Shown: piece after piece, positions 51,833-62,018 of the stretch | Layout: each line of letters opens with the position of its first letter | Position numbering within the stretch: the stretch's first letter is position 1 | Assembly (NCBI GenBank): GCA_018806915.1 | Contig: JAGKQI010000087.1 | Coordinates: forward strand, 1,364,001 to 1,428,000 | Length of the DNA stretch: 64,000 nt | Direction of reading: 5' to 3' | From: Phytophthora colocasiae | Lineage: Eukaryota > Oomycota > Peronosporomycetes > Peronosporales > Peronosporaceae | The notes under the pieces: generated by a model | What the model saw: only the letters and a program-made list of their open reading frames with translations | What the model was told of the DNA's origin: nothing | The model's database searches: none | Made by a program: the position numbers and the translations under genes

Positions 51833-53813
51833 TTATTTTTTCTCGACAATGGCTTGCCAAAGTGAAGAGACCGAAGGTTCTTTAGCAAGTAAACGCAAAA
51901 GATACTCTTCTTCCTGTTTCTCAAGTGTTGACAATTCACCCTGCGCGATATTCTCCCAGTTTTTAACTTCAGCAGAGGCATCGCTTGCTTCCTCCGAGGT
52001 AACACTGCTATTCAGACATTTGTGATCACTCGGACAGTTGAATTTCTCCAATTGTTCCTGTGTAAAGCAAACCAAATACGCGTCACAAATGAGGCAAGAG
52101 GCACGAAGCTGCACTTGTTCAGCATGAATTGCACGAAATGAAGCCATTGCCTCTCTCCTTCCACAAGAACGTTGTTCGATAATGAGACGCTGAGTAGCAG
52201 ATTTCCTAAGCTCGGCAGAGCTTTTTAGTGAACGTGAAGCGTCTTCCTTGATAGCAGCGATATGTTCCTCCAATTTGCGATGCATGCTGTTTCTGAGTAC
52301 TTTATTCAGTTCAATTTCCACCTTCGTTGCAGCTTTTTCCTCTGCTTGAGTAATCCACTCAGCTTCTTCTTGTGCAAGATTTAGAGTACGTTCGAATCTC
52401 CTTCCACGATGAGCTTTTAGCGATTCACACTGACATTTCCACACTGCTGCGTTCGTCTCACGAATCAGTACACTGTGAATATCCATCTTGAAACGCAACT
52501 CCATCACTTGCTGTCGGGCCTTCCATCCACGATAAACCCGTGCAATTAACTCAGAGCTTTCATCGCGAAGTTTTCTCCAAGCGTACAATCTCCATACCCG
52601 TTGAATGGTCTTTGCAGCTTGATTAGCTACTGCAAACTTACACCACGTTTTCCAACATTTTTGCTTTATCTCCAACCATTTTTTCACGAAATGACAGCGC
52701 AACTTCTCGTGTTGAGCTCGCTAAGTCCGCCATGTGTCGAATCTGTTTTGCATCGCCTTGCGCCTTGCAACATGTTTTAGTTGCTGTTTAAAGTCTTTAC
52801 GAGCTTCAATACTAGCTCGCCACAGGTAAAATCGAGATTTAACGTCACTAATGAGAGCAACTCGCATTTTCTCTCGAACTCGATTCATTTGTCCGGTATA
52901 AACACGCCAAGAGTGAAGAGCTCTCGCTGTCTGAAGCAGTTTAAACCGCTGTAAAAGTGCTGTGGCTTGACGTTGCTGCTGGAAGCTGTAAACAACGGAC
53001 TCCAGTCCCTCTATCAACGTATTCTCGCTCACTTGAATAGCCAATTGACCAACCCAGTACTTTCGTAAGGCTGCAATTCGCTGTGGGGCCCAGCGCTGTA
53101 ATCGACGTGCACTTTTCTCTACCAACAACTTGTAAACTCGCCCATGTGATCCTGGTCTGCAGCAACAATACAATACGGCATCAAGCAAGGCCATATAAGT
53201 TGGCGAGGTATAAGTACTTAGCGTAGTCTTCATTGTCGGCTTTCGTCTCTTGCTTCCTGCGAATAACTGAAGTCAGTTGACGAGTTTGGTTCTCTTGTTG
53301 GTGTTTCAACTTTAGCTGTTCCTTCTCTTCAGCTGCTCTCCATTCTTCTTGCAGTTGTTTCTTCGGAGAGAAACACACTGGGAATCCCCAAAATGCTCTA
53401 GATTCAGGACCTTCTTCGTATTCAACGCGTTGTCTACCAGTTGTTTTTGACCGATTCTTTGGAGAAGTACTGGTCTTAGTTATCTTCCGTAATGCCTGCA
53501 CAGCTGGAGATGTTGGAGTACTTGGCTGCTGGCTACATGGAGGAGGGACAATCTTTCGTTGTGATACAGATATCTTCTTACAACACGAAGCATAATTAGG
53601 CAGTGCATTCCGATTAAGAGCTGCAAAACGCACGTGGCGTCGAGGTTCATACGCGTGCTCTTCATCCGGGAATAAACTGCGAGATTCTTTTGTGGAAGTG
53701 AGCATTACGGCACCTCCATGACCCCTCACGACTACCGGACTAACACCTCGACGTGTTGCTAGCGATACCAATGGATGTTCATTCTCAAGAAGCGAAGTTG
53801 CGTCGATAAGCAT
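51833..53813 (-). pseudogene. IQ-motif/Sfi1-like coiled-coil protein gene with an in-frame stop
   Basis: Exon 1 is 53813-53218. A 61-bp intron (53157-53217, GTACTT...TGCAG) joins it to a second exon from 53156. The second exon has spaced Trp repeats (RALHSWRVY, SRFYLWRAS, NRFDTWRT) like Sfi1/centrin-binding proteins. A TAG at 52723-52721 follows DTWRT; the same frame continues without a break to 51833. The continuation has another Trp repeat (QKCWKTW), two IQ motifs (AAKTIQRVWRLYAWRK, ARVYRGWKARQQ) and charged coiled coils. Without the stop the protein would be about 690 residues. Centrin or calmodulin binding at basal bodies or flagella is the likely family role. An in-frame 51-bp intron with a poor GTTGCA donor could remove the TAG, so it may not be dead. 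Confidence 0.6.
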
Positions 53814-53960
53814 AGAGAGAGAAGATAAAACTGAAGAAACAACAATCTACTTTTACTTTTCCGGTGCTGCATCTGTTGTGATCACGCAGGATTAGTCACC
53901 TGTCCTACGGTATGACATTTCACAGTTTTTCATAAAAACTTTTTCATTCGCAAACTTCTG

Positions 53961-55284
53961 ATGGAGCTCGTGGAAGACGTTCAAGTGCTGGAGGCAGCAT
54001 TGTCTCTCCTCGACGAATGCGACTGTAGAGATGCCATCTCGAATCAACAAAAAAATACCACAAAGAAGAAGCGTAACTACAATCCGAATCGAGCTCGGGA
54101 GGAGCAGCGTAAGGAGCTCTTGGCTTTGCGTGAACAAGTCCCCGTACTGGAAAAGCGTCTGAGAATGCTTCAACAGGAAATGGAAAACCTGCATCTCGGG
54201 ACAATTGCACTGGGGAGACAAGAATCGATCGAATTGTGGAGGAAAATGGCTCTGTATCAACGTCAGACTCGGTTAAGTTCTGAGGAGGAGAACAAACGTC
54301 TACGAGAACTGATTCGCGAACACAACGAAGTGACGAGCCGCAATATTCAACAGCTACTTCGAACCAGACAGGGGGATGTCGAGGTAAGTATTGTTGCCTA
54401 TCAGTTAGTTAATATTTGAAACTAAATTCGTTGTTTTTGTTCAGGAAATCGAGCGCTTGCCAGACCCTTGGCCTCGCAGACGTCAGTACCCTGTTCCTTT
54501 GGGAAGTAGTGATACTGCCCTTTTCCGAGATATGGCTGGTACTATTGACTTTGTCCAACGTCAAGTGCTTCGAGTGTTATCTCTGGAAACGAATACTACT
54601 GATGTGACCCTGTTTCCGACGGCAAAAAACGCCCATCCTCGATTGTTCGCGGATAAAATGTTGCCTTACAGCGTGGAGACGACTGGCAATGTCGCTTGGC
54701 AGTATTTTGCACACTCCTTCAGGAGACCAACGACTCGGTTTTATTACCACACAGAGTCGAATCAGGTGCGTTTTGCTGGAAGAGAATGGTTATTGTCAAT
54801 TCCTTACTTGAGCTTCGCGCTGTTTAACCCCCTAAAGTCTTCGGGTCTTGTGCGTGACGATACGATCGTAGAAAGTTTTGGCGAAGAACATCACTTTGGA
54901 AAGGTTCTGTTTGACTTCAAAGTCAAGCAGATCGTACGTCGATATGTGGTTCCTGGTCGTGTTGTGATTGCTTGGCGAGCCATTCTAAGTCCAGAAACAT
55001 TCAAAGGCGAAAGTCTAAGTGGTATCCAGTACGAAGAGAAAGGAGCTCTTGTCATTGTGCCATTTCAACCAGGAAGTAGCGACTCCTGCGTTGTCCACAC
55101 GTGGCAAATGATCACTCCAGACATCACGAACAGTGCAGAGAGGAACCACAGCAAATTGGTTCAGGATATGACGGAGTTTCTTCTTCGTGGCTGTCGACCA
55201 GAACGGGCACTCGACAGTTTGGAGCAGACGTTGCGTGCACAATCGATGCAGTTCATGGACTCTACACTGTCGAATAGAGTTTAA
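53961..55284 (+). CDS. basic-zipper/START-like family protein, divergent member (three exons)
   Basis: Exons 53961-54383, 54445-54765 and 54838-55284 give 396 residues. Intron 1 is 61 bp (GTAAGT...TTCAG). Intron 2 is 72 bp (54766-54837, GTGCGT...AAAG), at the same place as in the 33.7-36.9 kb genes. The bZIP-like region YNPNRAREEQRKELLALREQ is well conserved; the acidic N-terminus is short. START-like segments include KMLPYSVETTGNVAWQYFAH, KVKQIVRRYVVPGRVVIAWR and EEKGALVIV. Intron 2 is a multiple of three and has no stop, so retention would add 24 residues (VRFAGREWLLSIPYLSF and on). It is on the opposite strand to its paralogues and tail-to-tail with the next one, 29 bp apart. Confidence 0.75.
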
Positions 55285-55313
55285 ACCATCTTCTATCGTT
55301 CATTAATGAGTTT

Positions 55314-56643
55314 TTACACCGCACACTGTGCGTTTCGTCGAGACTGCTCAATCAGCATATTCTCTATCATCTGTACTGTACTCGCCGACGAAGATCCGCC
55401 CAGTACGAAGTCCGTTAGGTCCTGAACAAATTGAGAACTAGTCCCATTTGTTGCGAGCGTCTCTGGAGTAATAACGTGCCAGATTCGAAGTAATGTGAAC
55501 GCGTTTGTAGATGTATGAAGTTTCGTCGGGGACCGAATCACACACGACCCTTTTTCCTGGAAACGAAAGCCCTGAAGTGTTTGTCCTTTGAACTCTGCAG
55601 GATCGATATACGACCTCCACGCAATCACGATTCGATCTGCTTCGCGATACCGGCGAAAAACCTGTTTGATCCTGAATTCTGCCATACGCTCGGGCGCTTT
55701 AATCTCAACGCCAAAACTTTCACAAACTGTGTCGTCATGCGTCACCTCAGCCGTGTCGTTCTTCCTTCGTTCTCGCGAGTAGGAGAAGTGGTACTTGTCG
55801 TGCTGAAAGGTATGAGCTAAACACCTCCACGCAGCTTCAGCAGTCGTATGCACATCAAATGGCAGTGTCTTCTCGCCGAAAACTCCAAGACACGTCTCAT
55901 CTCCCGTGTCGGCTTGAAAGAAAACCCTCGCGGCTTCATGATATACAGAATCCACCCCCAGTTCCAGTTCCTGGAAAACCTCCTGATCAGATGCTTCCAC
56001 CGGTACACCATGCACCCTTCTGGTCCTCTTCTCCTGTGTTAAACTCGTCTCCATCACCTACAACATGAATAAATACCAGGTTAATACTATTTTCCCTTCG
56101 AACAAAATAAATCTCTCATACCCGTCGTGCGACTCTCGTATTCAGTGCTCGTTGCAGCATTTCCTTGAGTTTTTTCTGGTCTTCCAGAGCACATTTAAGT
56201 CGACTATTCTCCCTCTCAGATGTCAGTCTTTGATCCAATTGGCGGCTCGCCAGGTCTTTCCAAACGCTCATTAAAGCCGACGATTGCCCGATTCTGTCGG
56301 AATCCCCACACACAGTCGTTCTCAGTTGTGCACGTTGCTCTGCGCCCTCTCTAAGAGCATTTAATTGGTTTTCCAACCCTTTAACACATGTGCGGAGGAA
56401 TTGCACCTCTCTCCGACGCATTTCACGTGCTCCGTTGCGGTGTTTACTCGTGTTTTTCGTGATTGGGTGGGCAGCTTCGAAGGCGGCCCAAGCCGAACTC
56501 TCAGTCAACGAACTGAAGGGCGACGCGTGCTTAGAGCGGGAATTCAAGTGCGTGGGCTCTTCCACTGCCGCGTTGTACTCGTCCAGCAGGGCCAGAACCT
56601 CCGTGAAGGCCTCGTCGTCGTCTTCCAGTAGTGGGAACGCCAT
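55314..56643 (-). CDS. basic-zipper/START-like family protein, subgroup 2 (two exons)
   Basis: Exons 56643-56122 and 56057-55314, with a 64-bp intron (56058-56121), give 421 residues. The N-terminus MAFPLLEDDDEAFTEVLALL is acidic and amphipathic. The basic region is KHRNGAREMRRREVQFLRTC, in place of the NPNRARE type, then a heptad zipper and VWKDLASRQLDQRLTSEREN. The START-like half has TLPFDVHTTAEAAWRCLAHT, ESFGVEIKAPERMAEFRIKQ, VFRRYREADRIVIAWRSYID and FQEKGSCVIRSP. The intron inside the START-like region of subgroup 1 is absent. It forms a subgroup with the genes at 58370 and 59882. Confidence 0.77.
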
Positions 56644-56980
56644 AGTTATTGGCGATTATGGGGCATCAGAACAGTGCCGTCCGGAGCAATAAGTCTCGGA
56701 ATCAGAATCTGAGTTGGACAACATACTAGAAAGACAAGAAGAATATGCTATCTAGTAGGTTTGAAGCATTTAACTTGGGACAAAATGACATTAGACTTTG
56801 AAGAAACCTATTCGTACCGGGTTTTCCATAACCAGTGAAATATCTTGAATCACTCAGTTACTGAAGAACCACAGCTAATTTGTTTAAGTACTTTTCAAAG
56901 TACGTGCAACCAGACAACTGTTTGGTACTGAAGCTTGCAAGAAGCCAAACGGTAACCTTGGGTCGTGGAGAACTTGGAAG
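56644..56980. other. intergenic region
   Basis: No genes or clear repeats. It should hold the promoter of the START-like gene at 56643 and the 3' end of the reductase gene. Confidence 0.35.
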
Positions 56981-58137
56981 TTAGAAGTTCGGAAGGGTGG
57001 CGTTCTTGAAGCGAGTGCGGTCATGTTGACGCGTGAAGTCGACGCCGGGGCCAACTGGGATGATGCCGAACGTGTTCAAATGCGTGTGAGAGGCATAGTA
57101 GTGTAGCTTGATCTGCTGAAAGTCCACACTTTTAGTGATCGGGGGCATTTGGTAGATCTCTCGAACGTACTGGAAACAAACAAACAATTAGTCAAACCAC
57201 TTCAGCGTCCTTACACACATCCTCACTTACATTGCTCAGGTTCGGGTACTGCTCAATGAGCTTCTTGTTGGCCTTGAAATGCACGGCATACACTTCGTCA
57301 AAGCGGATCAGCGTCGTAAAGAGACGGAGGTCTGCTTTGGTGAACCGATCCCCAACCAGAAAGCGATGCGCAGCCAGGATCTCCTCCGCACGGTCCAGAC
57401 CCTCAAAAATCTTCTCCACTGCCTCATCGTACGCCTGCTGCGTTGATGCAAACCCACACTTGTAGACTCCGTGGCTGATGTCGTTATGAACCCACTCGTT
57501 GAGCTCATCAATCTCCGACCGCAGTTCTTCCGGATACAAATCCACTTTCGACGGCACCAGGTCCTCGAATTCACTGTTAAACATCCGCACGATATCCGCT
57601 GAATCGTTCGACACGATTGTCTTTGTCTTCTTGTCCCACAACACCGGAACGGAGTAGCGAGTGGGTTCAGATGTGCACATGTCGTACAAGTCTCGGACGA
57701 AGGCTGCATTATTCACGGTATCCGGAATGCAGCCCTTGGAGGAGTAAGCTCCAAGACCCGTGGGTCCAGCCAGCGTTGGCGTTGTCGACGGATCTGCAAA
57801 TGCCCAGCCGTTGTGGGTATCGTTTTCATCATTGGGTCGAGTTCGTTGGAAGACCGGGTGCACCACTGAGAGGCCGCCAAGCCCTTTAGATACATGGCTC
57901 CGAGACAACGAGAGGCCCATGGACACGCATATGAGACGTACAAATGGTAGCGGTTCTTCTCTAAGAGACACGAGGGTATTACGTTAGTCTCAAATCGATA
58001 ACAGAAATGAGCAGGTTGACAAGAGACTGACCTGGGGGAAATACTGCACTGCTGTTGCGTTTGATCCAGTTACGGAACTCAGATGCGGGTTTGGACGTCC
58101 CTTTAGTGGCCATTGCAAAGAACGCCTTGGTAGTCAT
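56981..58137 (-). pseudogene. glutathionyl-hydroquinone reductase (ECM4-type GST) with a one-base frameshift
   Basis: Exons 58137-58032, 57960-57231 and 57169-56981 are joined by introns of 71 bp (57961-58031) and 61 bp (57170-57230). The N-terminal part has YHLYVSYACPWASRCLGAMY, containing the catalytic Cys of the CPWA motif; after KGL the frame shifts to GLSVVHPVFQ. Downstream are SVPVLWDKKTKTIVSNDSAD, HGVYKCGFASTQQAYDEAV and a C-terminal region ending KNATLPNF, all typical of S-glutathionyl-(hydro)quinone reductases. Total exon length is 1025 bp, one base short of a multiple of three, which fits a single deletion near 57885; about 341 residues would result without it. Either a sequence error or a very young pseudogene. 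The enzyme reduces glutathionyl-quinones. Confidence 0.85.
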
Positions 58138-58369
58138 TTTCTCTTTGGTACGAGCTTCGTTTTACTGCTTTGCGTGTGGGGTGGGTGGCGGAAACAAGAG
58201 TGAGCTCCCCCTCGAGCTCCATTCTACAATACATAGTACATCTGCATAAACTTTATTCGGTTGGAAATGATTACCAGAATCTGCATAAACTTGTTGGAAA
58301 TGATAACGCATCAGATCGCATCTGACACCATAAGTTACATTATCGTCCTGCCTCACCCTTAGCTTGGCC

Positions 58370-59701
58370 TCATACATGTTCTTCGCACGCAGAGTTCGTC
58401 TTTCGTGAATCACATTGCCCATCAATCAGCATATCTTCAATGGCTTGAACTGTATTTGCTGATGATGACACGCCCAGTACAAAATCAGTAAGACCCTGAA
58501 GGAATTCCGTTCTCTCGGGGCAGACTTGGCTCTCTGGAGTGATAACGTGCCAGATACGCAGCAAAGTGAAGTCGTTACTGGGAGGCTGCAGCTTTGACGG
58601 AAGCCGAATCACACATGAGCCTTTCTCCTGGAAACGAGCACCTTGTAGTTTTTGTCCTTTGAACTCGGTTGTGTCGATTAGGGATCTCCATGCGATGACT
58701 ATTCGATCTGTTTCCACATATTGACGAAAAACCTGTTTGATACGAAAGGAAGCCAACCTCTCAGGTGCTTTAATCTCCACTCCGAAGCTCTCTCCAACAG
58801 TTTCATCATGCGAAATATCCTCTGAATCTTCCTTTTTTCTCTCTCTGCAGTACGAAAAACTGCACTTCTCATGATGAAACGAATGCGCCAAGCATCTCCA
58901 TGCAGCATCAGCCGTCGTGTGCACATCAAACGGCAATAACTTATGCCCAAACACGCCTAGATATGTGCCATCTCCAGTATCTGCCTGAATAAACACTTTT
59001 GCTGCTTCGCGATACACAGAATCCACACCAGCTTCCAATTCTCGAAACGTTTCTTGATCCAAAGCTTCTACTGGTACGCCATGTACCCTCCGTGTTCTTT
59101 TTTCCTTGGTTAAGCTTGCTTCCATCGCCTATATTCTCAATAACGCATCCGTTATCACCTTTTGCCACCAACATTCAATCATTTTACTAACCTCTTGAGC
59201 AATTTTCGTTTGTAAAGCTTGTTGTAGAATCTCTCGGAGTTTACTATGCGCTTCCAACGCAGATTTCAGCCGGTTATTCTCCCTTTCAGACGTCATTCTC
59301 CGGTCTAATTGCCGAGTAGCCAAGTCTCGCCACATATTTTTTATCGCAGCAGAAGGGTCTGTGTCCTCCAACACAATGGTATTTCTCAGCCGTGTACGCT
59401 GTTCCGCTTCTTCTTTCAATGCGACCAACTGCTTCTCTAATCCGTCGACACATGTACGGAGGAATTGCACCTCTCGGCGCCTCATTTCACGCGCTCCATT
59501 GCGATGTTTACTGGCGTTTTTCGTGATGGGGTGGGAAGCCTCAAACGCAGCCCACGCAGCACTCTCCGAGACGCGAGTGAAAGGTGTGGGCTGTTTGGAG
59601 TGGGCGATTGCTGGTAGGGGCTCATCTACCGCTGCATTGTACTCGTCTAGGAGATTCAGGATGTCTGTGAACACCTCATCGTCTAGCAGAGGGAACGCCA
59701 T
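58370..59701 (-). CDS. basic-zipper/START-like family protein, subgroup 2 (two exons)
   Basis: Exons 59701-59192 and 59128-58370 with a 63-bp intron (59129-59191, GTTAGT...TATAG) give 422 residues. Features follow the subgroup: MAFPLLDDEVFTDILNLLDE, basic region KHRNGAREMRRREVQFLRTC, zipper, MWRDLATRQLDRRMTSEREN, then a START-like half with LLPFDVHTTADAAWRCLAHS, ESFGVEIKAPERLASFRIKQ and FQEKGSCVIRLP. The intron position, three codons before the MEASL/METSL segment, is shared with its two sisters, so the three are tandem duplicates. The tail ends with a short basic extension. Confidence 0.77.
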
Positions 59702-59881
59702 GGTGCTTGGAATTGATGATGGTGTTGTGTCCTGTTTAACAAGTCCCTAATCTGATTCTGATTCCATAGAGAAGTTCATGCTGCAAATCCTTTTCCGCTG
59801 GTACAGGGACAGTTGAAGCTGGAACTTTTTAGAGAACCATTTTCATTTTAGAAGAATGAACTTATATTAGAAGAAGGGTGT

Positions 59882-61223
59882 TTATACAAGCTCTTCGTAC
59901 GCAAAATGACTGGAACTTCGAGGGGATTGAGCGTCAATGAGCGCGTTTTCAATCATTTGCACAGTATTGGCGGATGATGAACCGCCGAGGACAAAATCCG
60001 TCAGATCTTGGACGAATTCCGACGTCATATCCGCCGATGTTGGTTCACTTTCGGGGGTGAGGACATGCCACAAACGTAGTACAGTGAGGTCATCACTGGG
60101 AATTTGCACTATCGACGGGTGACGAAAGACGCACGAGCCTTTCTCCTGGAAGCGGAATCCCTCCAGCTTCTGTCCTTTGAACTCTGCTGGATCGATATAG
60201 GATCTCCAAGCGATGACGACCCGGTCTGGTTCCACGTAGCGCCGGAAGATCTGCTTGATCCTAAAGTCTGCCATCCTCTCGGGCGCTTTGATTTCCACGC
60301 TGAAACTCTCTCCGACTGTGTCATCGAATGTCACGTCGCTCGAGTCGTTCTTCCTCCTCTCGCGGCTGTAGGAGAAATTGTACTTTTCGTGGTGAAAAGC
60401 GTGTGCAAGACACCGCCACGCTGCGTCCGCCGTTGTGTGGAGGTCAAACGGCAACGTTTTCTCACCAAATACACCTCCAACACAGGCACCATCACCTGTA
60501 TCTGCTTGGAAAAACACTCTGGCAGCCTCATGATACACTGAATCCACACCAAGTTCTAGATCCTGGAATGTATCGTGATCGGATACGTCCAACGCTACAC
60601 CATGCACTCGTGTCGTCCTTTTCTCCGGCGTCAAACTCGTCTCCATAATCTACAATAACAGCTCAAGCGTTACTTTTGAGCCTCTCTATCCGCAATCGAA
60701 CCACAGTTCCTACCCGTTTCGCGACGCGCGTATTCAGTGCTCGCTCCAGCATTTCCCGTAGCTTGTTCTGGTCTTCTTCAGCAGCTTTGAGTCGACTGTT
60801 CTCCCTTTCCGAGACTAGTCGTTGCTCCAATTGACGCGTTGCCAGCTCCTTCCACATGTTCGTTAACGCCGAAGACCCGTCCGAAGAGGCAGTGGCGTTT
60901 CTCATCTGAGCCCGTTGTTGTGCTCCCTCTCTCAAGGCGTTCAACTGCCTCTCCAACCCCATGACGCACGTACGGAGGAATTGTACCTCCCGGCGTCTCA
61001 TCTCGCGCGCTCCGTTGCGATGCTTGCTGGCGTTTTGCGTGATCGGATGCGCAGCTTCAAACGCGGCCCATGCAGCGCTTTCAGACACGCGACTGAACGG
61101 GGACGAGTGTTTGGCGCAGGTATGAGGAGCTACGGGCTCTTCCATTGCGGCGTTGTACTCGTCCAGTAGTGCCAACACCTCCGAGAACGTCTGATCATCT
61201 TCTTCGAGCAGCTGGAAGGCCAT
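59882..61223 (-). CDS. basic-zipper/START-like family protein, subgroup 2 (two exons)
   Basis: Exons 61223-60714 and 60649-59882 with a 64-bp intron (60650-60713) give 425 residues. The start MAFQLLEEDDQTFSEVLALL at 61223 matches its sisters; the longer open frame to 61379 runs through a transposon-like inverted repeat and is rejected. The basic region is KHRNGAREMRRREVQFLRTC, then a zipper and MWKELATRQLEQRLVSEREN. START-like motifs are TLPFDLHTTADAAWRCLAHA, ESFSVEIKAPERMADFRIKQ, IFRRYVEPDRVVIAWRSYID and FQEKGSCVFRHP. A foldback element ends 15 bp before the ATG, so normal expression may be disturbed. Confidence 0.78.
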
Positions 61224-61237
61224 GGTGCTGGCAGATG

Positions 61238-61767
61238 TGGGCACATACATAATAAAGGCCCGCATGTATACAGACTGTATACATACATATGGATTCGAAC
61301 CTATAGGATCATGTCGGACATGTTGTTGAAGTCGTACGTGACGGAGGTGCAGAGCGGGCCGAACAAGGACCTCCTTCACACCCTCGAGAACAACTGATAC
61401 TTAGCCGTGATGGGCTACAGCCATCAGTGGGTTAACCACTCTAAGAATTTTGTAGACCCCTCCACCGGCGCCCATAAAGATAAAGGCACGCCTGAAAAGT
61501 GAGCGGGGCATGCAGAAGAGCGTCGTCCCCCAGACCTCGATGAATGCCTGTGGCGATCTTGGTACTTCAATCAAACCAAGACGCCACAGGCAAGCCAGTA
61601 CTTCCATGGGCTAGTGCTGGGAATTCGGCGCAAGTATCTGTTGTGATGTATACTTAGCTGTATAGGGTAATCTACTACAGTACATGTACAGTAGCAGGGT
61701 TTGCTGTGCATCCGGATACCCTCAATACAGTCTGTATACATGCGGGCCTTTATTATGTATGTGCCCA
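61238..61767. mobile_element. 530-bp foldback/MITE-like element with perfect 43-bp TIRs and GATG duplication
   Basis: TGGGCACATACATAATAAAG and 23 further bases (61238-61280) recur as a perfect complement at 61725-61767. GATG precedes the left arm (61234-61237) and follows the right arm (61768-61771), which looks like a 4-bp target duplication. The interior has only short frames, for example a 28-codon MSDMLLKSYVTEVQSGPNKD frame at about 61312. Superfamily not assigned. Confidence 0.75.
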
Positions 61768-62018
61768 GATGTGCAAACGCGCAATGAGCTCCCGGTGGTT
61801 TAGACGCCGAAGAGGAATCCCCTTAGGATTTGATGGCGCACACGCACACATACTTCAACACTAGAATATGTTAAACGGAGATGTTTGTTTTTCGTTGTTA
61901 CTTCGACTTCGTAACTACAAGCCTAAGGAGGGTTGGCGCTGTTCCTAACTTCTCGAGCGCCTTCAAATCGGTCGTCGAAGCACCAAGCCACAATATTTGT
62001 ATAAGTATTGAACTGTGG

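Noticed and set aside
60663..61379. N-terminal extension of the START-like gene (about 52 codons)
   Set aside because: It runs through the foldback element arm, and the family start is MAF at 61223.
61401..61607. 68-codon ORF inside the 530-bp foldback element
   Set aside because: No motif and no similarity to a transposase; chance frame.
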